Below are positions 5,166 through 6,751 of a stretch of DNA of 6,751 bases, in pieces. This stretch comes from an uncultured Collinsella sp. Its GTDB lineage: Bacteria; Actinomycetota; Coriobacteriia; Coriobacteriales; Coriobacteriaceae. Where the stretch lies: NCBI GenBank assembly GCA_902470265.1, contig CABRFW010000091.1, positions 1 through 6,751 on the forward strand, given 5' to 3'. The notes below the pieces were generated by a model. That model was not told where the DNA came from, did no database searches, and saw only the letters and a program-made list of their open reading frames with translations. How positions within the stretch are numbered: the stretch's first letter is position 1; the number at the start of each line of letters is the position of its first letter. The position numbers and the translations under genes were made by a program.

Positions 5166-5972
5166 GTGAAGAGACATTTGAATGCGTTGGGTTGCCTGCA
5201 AAGCGTTGGCACCCTGCCGTTTGCGGATGAATTGCTACCGTTTGCCGAGCGTGCGGCGCACGAGGCGCTCGAGGCGTTGTCGCCCACGCGATGCGCCGGC
5301 TGCGAGCGCTCCGGCGCGCTAATTTGCCAAGACTGCCTCGCGGCGCTTACGCTCATCGATCCGCGTCATAGCTGCACTCGATGCGGCGCTCCGTTTGGAG
5401 ACCTGCTGTGCACTGAGTGCTCGGTCGAGGGTGCGTCCTCGGCAATGACCGAGGCACTCGATCGCTGCCTGACATGTGCCGCCTACACGCATCCGCTGCC
5501 GCGCATCATTAAAGCGTACAAAGACGCGGGCGAGCGACGCCTGGCGCCGTATCTGGCAGAGCTGCTATACGACACCGCCCTGCATGCCCAAGTTGTGGCC
5601 CCCGATCGCTATGGCGGCGTGTTGTCCGCTGCCGACGCAGTTGTGTTTGTGCCTGCGACAGCGGCGGCGTTTCGGCGGCGCGGCTTTGATCATATGGAGG
5701 CCATTGCGCGTCCATTTTGTGAGCTGTCGGGTGTACCGCTGCTCGATGCCCTCGTTAAGTACGGCCATGGCGACCAGCGCGAACTCGGTCGCGAGGAGCG
5801 CCGAGAGCGCGCCCGAGGCATGTATGAGACCGTTGAGGACGTGCAGGGCAAGCGCCTGCTGCTTATCGACGACGTTATCACTACGGGTGCGACGATGGCC
5901 GCGGCTTCGGCGGAACTCAAGCGCGCCGGCGCTGCGGCCGTTGATGGCCTCGCTATCGCACGCGTTTGGTAG
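5166..5972 (+). CDS. comF: ComF family phosphoribosyltransferase-fold protein
   Basis: The product is 268 aa from the GTG at 5166, chosen because AGGGAGGG lies 7 nt upstream; an in-frame TTG at 5145 would place that site inside the gene. The N-terminal part carries four CxxC pairs (C43/C46, C54/C57, C70/C73, C82/C85), forming the zinc-binding region usual in ComF. The C-terminal type I phosphoribosyltransferase domain shows FRRRGFDH (169-176), where most ComF proteins have RGFNQ, and the PRPP-loop motif LLLIDDVITTGAT (231-243). ComF proteins are needed for DNA uptake in naturally competent bacteria and take part in handling incoming single-stranded DNA; the enzymatic substrate is not settled. 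The gene has its own candidate promoter and a leader hairpin, and is followed after 11 nt by another gene on the same strand. No other competence gene is visible here. Confidence 0.92.
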   Translation: MKRHLNALGCLQSVGTLPFADELLPFAERAAHEALEALSPTRCAGCERSGALICQDCLAALTLIDPRHSCTRCGAPFGDLLCTECSVEGASSAMTEALDRCLTCAAYTHPLPRIIKAYKDAGERRLAPYLAELLYDTALHAQVVAPDRYGGVLSAADAVVFVPATAAAFRRRGFDHMEAIARPFCELSGVPLLDALVKYGHGDQRELGREERRERARGMYETVEDVQGKRLLLIDDVITTGATMAAASAELKRAGAAAVDGLAIARVW

Positions 5973-5983
5973 GGGTGGTTCAG

Positions 5984-6751
5984 ATGGCAATAAAGATCGG
6001 GCAGCGTGGCAAGCCTGCAAGCGAGCAGCTGGCTGCTTCCGTAATTTTGACGGGTGCCTCGGCGCTGCGCATGATGCGCGCCGAGCGCCGGCAGATGGGC
6101 TACATAAGCTGGAAGGACCTTAATCCCGATGAAGAGCGCCGTGTGCTGCGCACGTCGTCGCCCTCGACCGAGGACATCTATCTTCCCGATTTGGTGCGGA
6201 TTGGGGCCGCAAGCGGCGAGGTGCAAGAGGATTTGTGCTTGCTGGTAGGATCTGCAGCGCAGCGCCGCCGTATTCTTGGCGTGACCTGGTCCGTATGCTC
6301 CGAGTTGCCCGCCGGCTCGATTCTAGAGGTGGAACCGGGGGTGTACAGTCTATCTCCCGAGGCCCTTTGCGTAGCCGTCGCGCGCGAGGTCGGCTGCATC
6401 CAGGCATTTGCCCTGGCCCAGGAGCTGTGCTCTAAGATTTCACTGAGTGACCGCGGGAAGTATCTGCCTCCCTACACCTCGCCTGTCGTGAACAAATTGG
6501 CAAAGGACAAAGACCAGCCGCCAGATGTCGGTTACTTTGAGGTCGAGTCCGTGCTGACACCCGATTGCCTGGTAGATTACCTCGCGGCATGCAAGGGGAA
6601 TGTGGCCAAACAGCTGCTGCGCCTGTGTCCCTACCTGTCAGAAAATCTGCGCTCGCCCATGGAGTGCATCATGCTCGCTCTGTTTTCGCTTCCGTTTTCC
6701 TATGGCGGATTTGCCTGCGGTCCCTTTAAGACCGACTACAAGATCGAGTTC
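5984..6751 (+). CDS. Uncharacterised protein, AbiEi/DUF559-like (3' end outside window)
   Basis: An open frame of 256 codons starts at the ATG at 5984 and runs to the window edge without a stop. AGGGG (5971-5975), overlapping the comF stop, lies 8 nt upstream, so the two genes are probably co-transcribed. I do not recognise the protein firmly. It has no signal peptide or membrane helix. Residues 84-135 (CLLVGSAAQRRRILGV...LPAGSILEV..GVYSLSPEALCVAVA) recall the middle domain of AbiEi-type proteins, where a conserved 'SP' step precedes a helix. Residues 223-243 (RSPMECIMLALFSLPFSYGG) resemble the segment that opens the DUF559/Vsr-like nuclease fold. I therefore infer a member of a Coriobacteriia family of AbiEi/DUF559-like proteins with its nuclease-like part beyond the window. 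The reading frame is secure and the family is tentative. Confidence 0.72.
   Translation, partial: MAIKIGQRGKPASEQLAASVILTGASALRMMRAERRQMGYISWKDLNPDEERRVLRTSSPSTEDIYLPDLVRIGAASGEVQEDLCLLVGSAAQRRRILGVTWSVCSELPAGSILEVEPGVYSLSPEALCVAVAREVGCIQAFALAQELCSKISLSDRGKYLPPYTSPVVNKLAKDKDQPPDVGYFEVESVLTPDCLVDYLAACKGNVAKQLLRLCPYLSENLRSPMECIMLALFSLPFSYGGFACGPFKTDYKIEF

Overview
The window is GC-rich, compactly coded bacterial DNA. It most likely comes from an actinobacterium of the class Coriobacteriia, with Collinsella or a close relative as my best guess. The guess rests on three things: a topA, tmk, holB order as found in actinobacteria; a RicT/PSP1 gene coupled to holB, an arrangement better known from Firmicutes; and the GC-rich codon choice. 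No marker gene settles the genus.

Layout. Positions 1-195 are the 3' end of topA (DNA topoisomerase I), with its last zinc-finger cysteines and a Lys/Ala/Thr-rich tail. A strong bidirectional intrinsic terminator (217-258) and a long palindromic element (260-318) follow. Converging on this from the right is a minus-strand gene (337-1320) for a membrane protein with an N-terminal zinc ribbon, one transmembrane helix and an acidic, probably extracytoplasmic domain. A divergent promoter region (1321-1559) holds a second long perfect inverted repeat (1389-1457). From 1560 a tight plus-strand cluster runs tmk (thymidylate kinase), holB (DNA polymerase III delta prime; 1-nt gap) and ricT (PSP1/YaaT family; overlaps holB by 10 nt). 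After a 102-nt gap with its own promoter candidate and a 12-bp hairpin that buries the Shine-Dalgarno sequence, comF (5166-5972) follows. Eleven nt later a gene begins that runs off the right edge (5984 to beyond 6751). It is open throughout and resembles AbiEi/DUF559-type proteins.

How the genes fit together. topA, tmk and holB serve chromosome topology, dTTP supply and clamp loading. RicT family proteins influence RNase Y-dependent mRNA processing and development in Bacillus; here the protein carries an unusual tail of about 240 residues with repeated arginine patches. ComF is a phosphoribosyltransferase-fold protein linked to DNA uptake. The zinc-ribbon gene stands apart: it is inverted within an otherwise co-directional block and bracketed by two hairpin elements that share a TAGGGAC/GTCCCTA core.

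The most interesting points are the SD-sequestering hairpin before comF, the arginine-patch tail and extra cysteine cluster of RicT, the hairpin-bracketed zinc-ribbon gene, and the truncated possible defence-type gene at the right end. I found no RNA genes, CRISPR array or recognisable transposase.
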